A DNA stretch of 12,536 bases, taken from Candidatus Nealsonbacteria bacterium RBG_13_36_15. Its GTDB lineage: Bacteria > Patescibacteriota > Minisyncoccia > Minisyncoccales > RBG-13-36-15. Both the position numbers and the translations under genes were made by a program. The notes beneath the pieces were generated by a model, which saw only the letters and a program-made list of their open reading frames with translations, did not search any database and was not told the DNA's origin. Of the stretch, positions 12,075 to 12,536 are shown one piece after another. Each line of letters begins with the position of its first letter. The first letter of the stretch is position 1. The stretch covers positions 1 to 12,536 of the forward strand of contig MHLV01000019.1 of assembly GCA_001819145.1 (NCBI GenBank), written 5' to 3'.

Positions 12075-12536
12075 GTGCCGGAACTCCCGGAAGTAGAAAC
12101 AATTGTTCTTGGTTTAAAGAAAAAGGTCCTTGGTAGGACCTTTCTTGATGTTTGGACAGACTGGACAAAGACAATAAAGAAACCAAAAGATTTCAGAATT
12201 TTTAAGAAACAAATAAAAGGAAAAAAAATAAAAGAAATAAAAAGAAGAGGAAAAAATATTCTTTTCAAGCTTTCTGGAAATAAGACCCTTTTAATACATC
12301 AAAAATTAACTGGTCATTTGCTTTTTGGGAATTGGAAGTTTAGGGGAGGAAAATGGGAACCAGAAATTTTAGGTCCCTTAGAAGACCCAGCGAATAGATT
12401 TTTGCATTTAATGTTTTGGTTAGATAATGGCAAGCAACTTGCTCTTTCTGATTTAAGAAAATTTGCCAAAGTTGAATTATGGAACAGCCAAGAGTTGCTG
12501 GAATCCAAAGAATTTAAAAGTTTGGGGCCAGAACCA
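12075..12536 (+). CDS. mutM: MutM/Fpg formamidopyrimidine-DNA glycosylase, N-terminal part (runs off the window)
   Basis: Fpg removes 8-oxoguanine and other oxidised purines from DNA and cleaves the abasic site. The first 154 codons are present, out of a usual ~270. The start is the GTG at 12075, because it gives the invariant N terminus (M)PELPEVET: after removal of Met, Pro2 is the catalytic nucleophile and Glu3 the general acid. RRGKN with Lys60 matches the conserved lysine near position 57 of E. coli Fpg. IHQKLTGHL (74-82) matches the void-filling loop, with Leu where E. coli has Met73. SDLRKF matches the DPRRF loop and keeps the intercalating Arg and Phe. The helix-two-turn-helix and C-terminal zinc finger lie beyond the edge, so Fpg against Nei cannot be fully tested, but the start motif favours Fpg. 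Confidence 0.92.
   Translation, partial: MPELPEVETIVLGLKKKVLGRTFLDVWTDWTKTIKKPKDFRIFKKQIKGKKIKEIKRRGKNILFKLSGNKTLLIHQKLTGHLLFGNWKFRGGKWEPEILGPLEDPANRFLHLMFWLDNGKQLALSDLRKFAKVELWNSQELLESKEFKSLGPEP

Overview
The window is AT-rich, gene-dense bacterial DNA with short intergenic gaps and many overlapping start and stop codons. The style of the genes suggests a small-genome bacterium, most likely of the Candidate Phyla Radiation (Patescibacteria, Parcubacteria-like). The hints are a histidine kinase with the H-box AAHQLRTP, minimal receiver-only response regulators, a stand-alone PolA-type 5' nuclease, a short PilB-type ATPase, and many starts without a clear Shine-Dalgarno. This assignment is an inference from gene style; no rRNA or other taxonomic marker is present.

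Layout. Positions 1-176 hold a near-consensus sigma70-type promoter followed at the expected distance by an RNA-like element. Its two ends form a perfect 18-bp stem and its 3' end is a T-run, so it looks like a complete small non-coding RNA gene of unknown class. It converges on a PilB/GspE-family secretion or pilus ATPase on the minus strand (175-1503). A divergent intergenic region with mirror-image promoter-like motifs follows, then tsaE (tRNA t6A modification) and a stand-alone 5'-3' exonuclease (1618-3023).

The centre (3062-12022) is a large signal-transduction island: four paralogous six-TM membrane proteins with cytoplasmic coiled coils (3062-3940, 3921-4799, 7281-8150, 8147-9013), two tandem V4R-like/PAS protein pairs (4929-6058 and 6075-7261), a HAMP protein (9010-9762), one soluble PAS-HisKA-HATPase histidine kinase (9819-11090), and two receiver-only response regulators (11223-11594, 11654-12022). 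Seven of the sensor-type proteins have no kinase, cyclase or other output domain. All seven end in the same short coiled-coil signature, approximately ELEKfnKLavGRELKMxELKxE. The kinase has no membrane or ligand-binding input of its own beyond one PAS domain, but it carries a related coiled-coil linker at its N terminus. The simplest reading is a split, modular multi-sensor system in which many membrane and soluble sensors share one cytosolic kinase and two CheY-like regulators through coiled-coil contacts. I do not recognise a described system with this architecture. The docking model is inference; the shared tail, the gene order and the overlaps are seen directly.

The window ends inside mutM/fpg (formamidopyrimidine-DNA glycosylase), which starts at a GTG at 12075 and runs off the edge.
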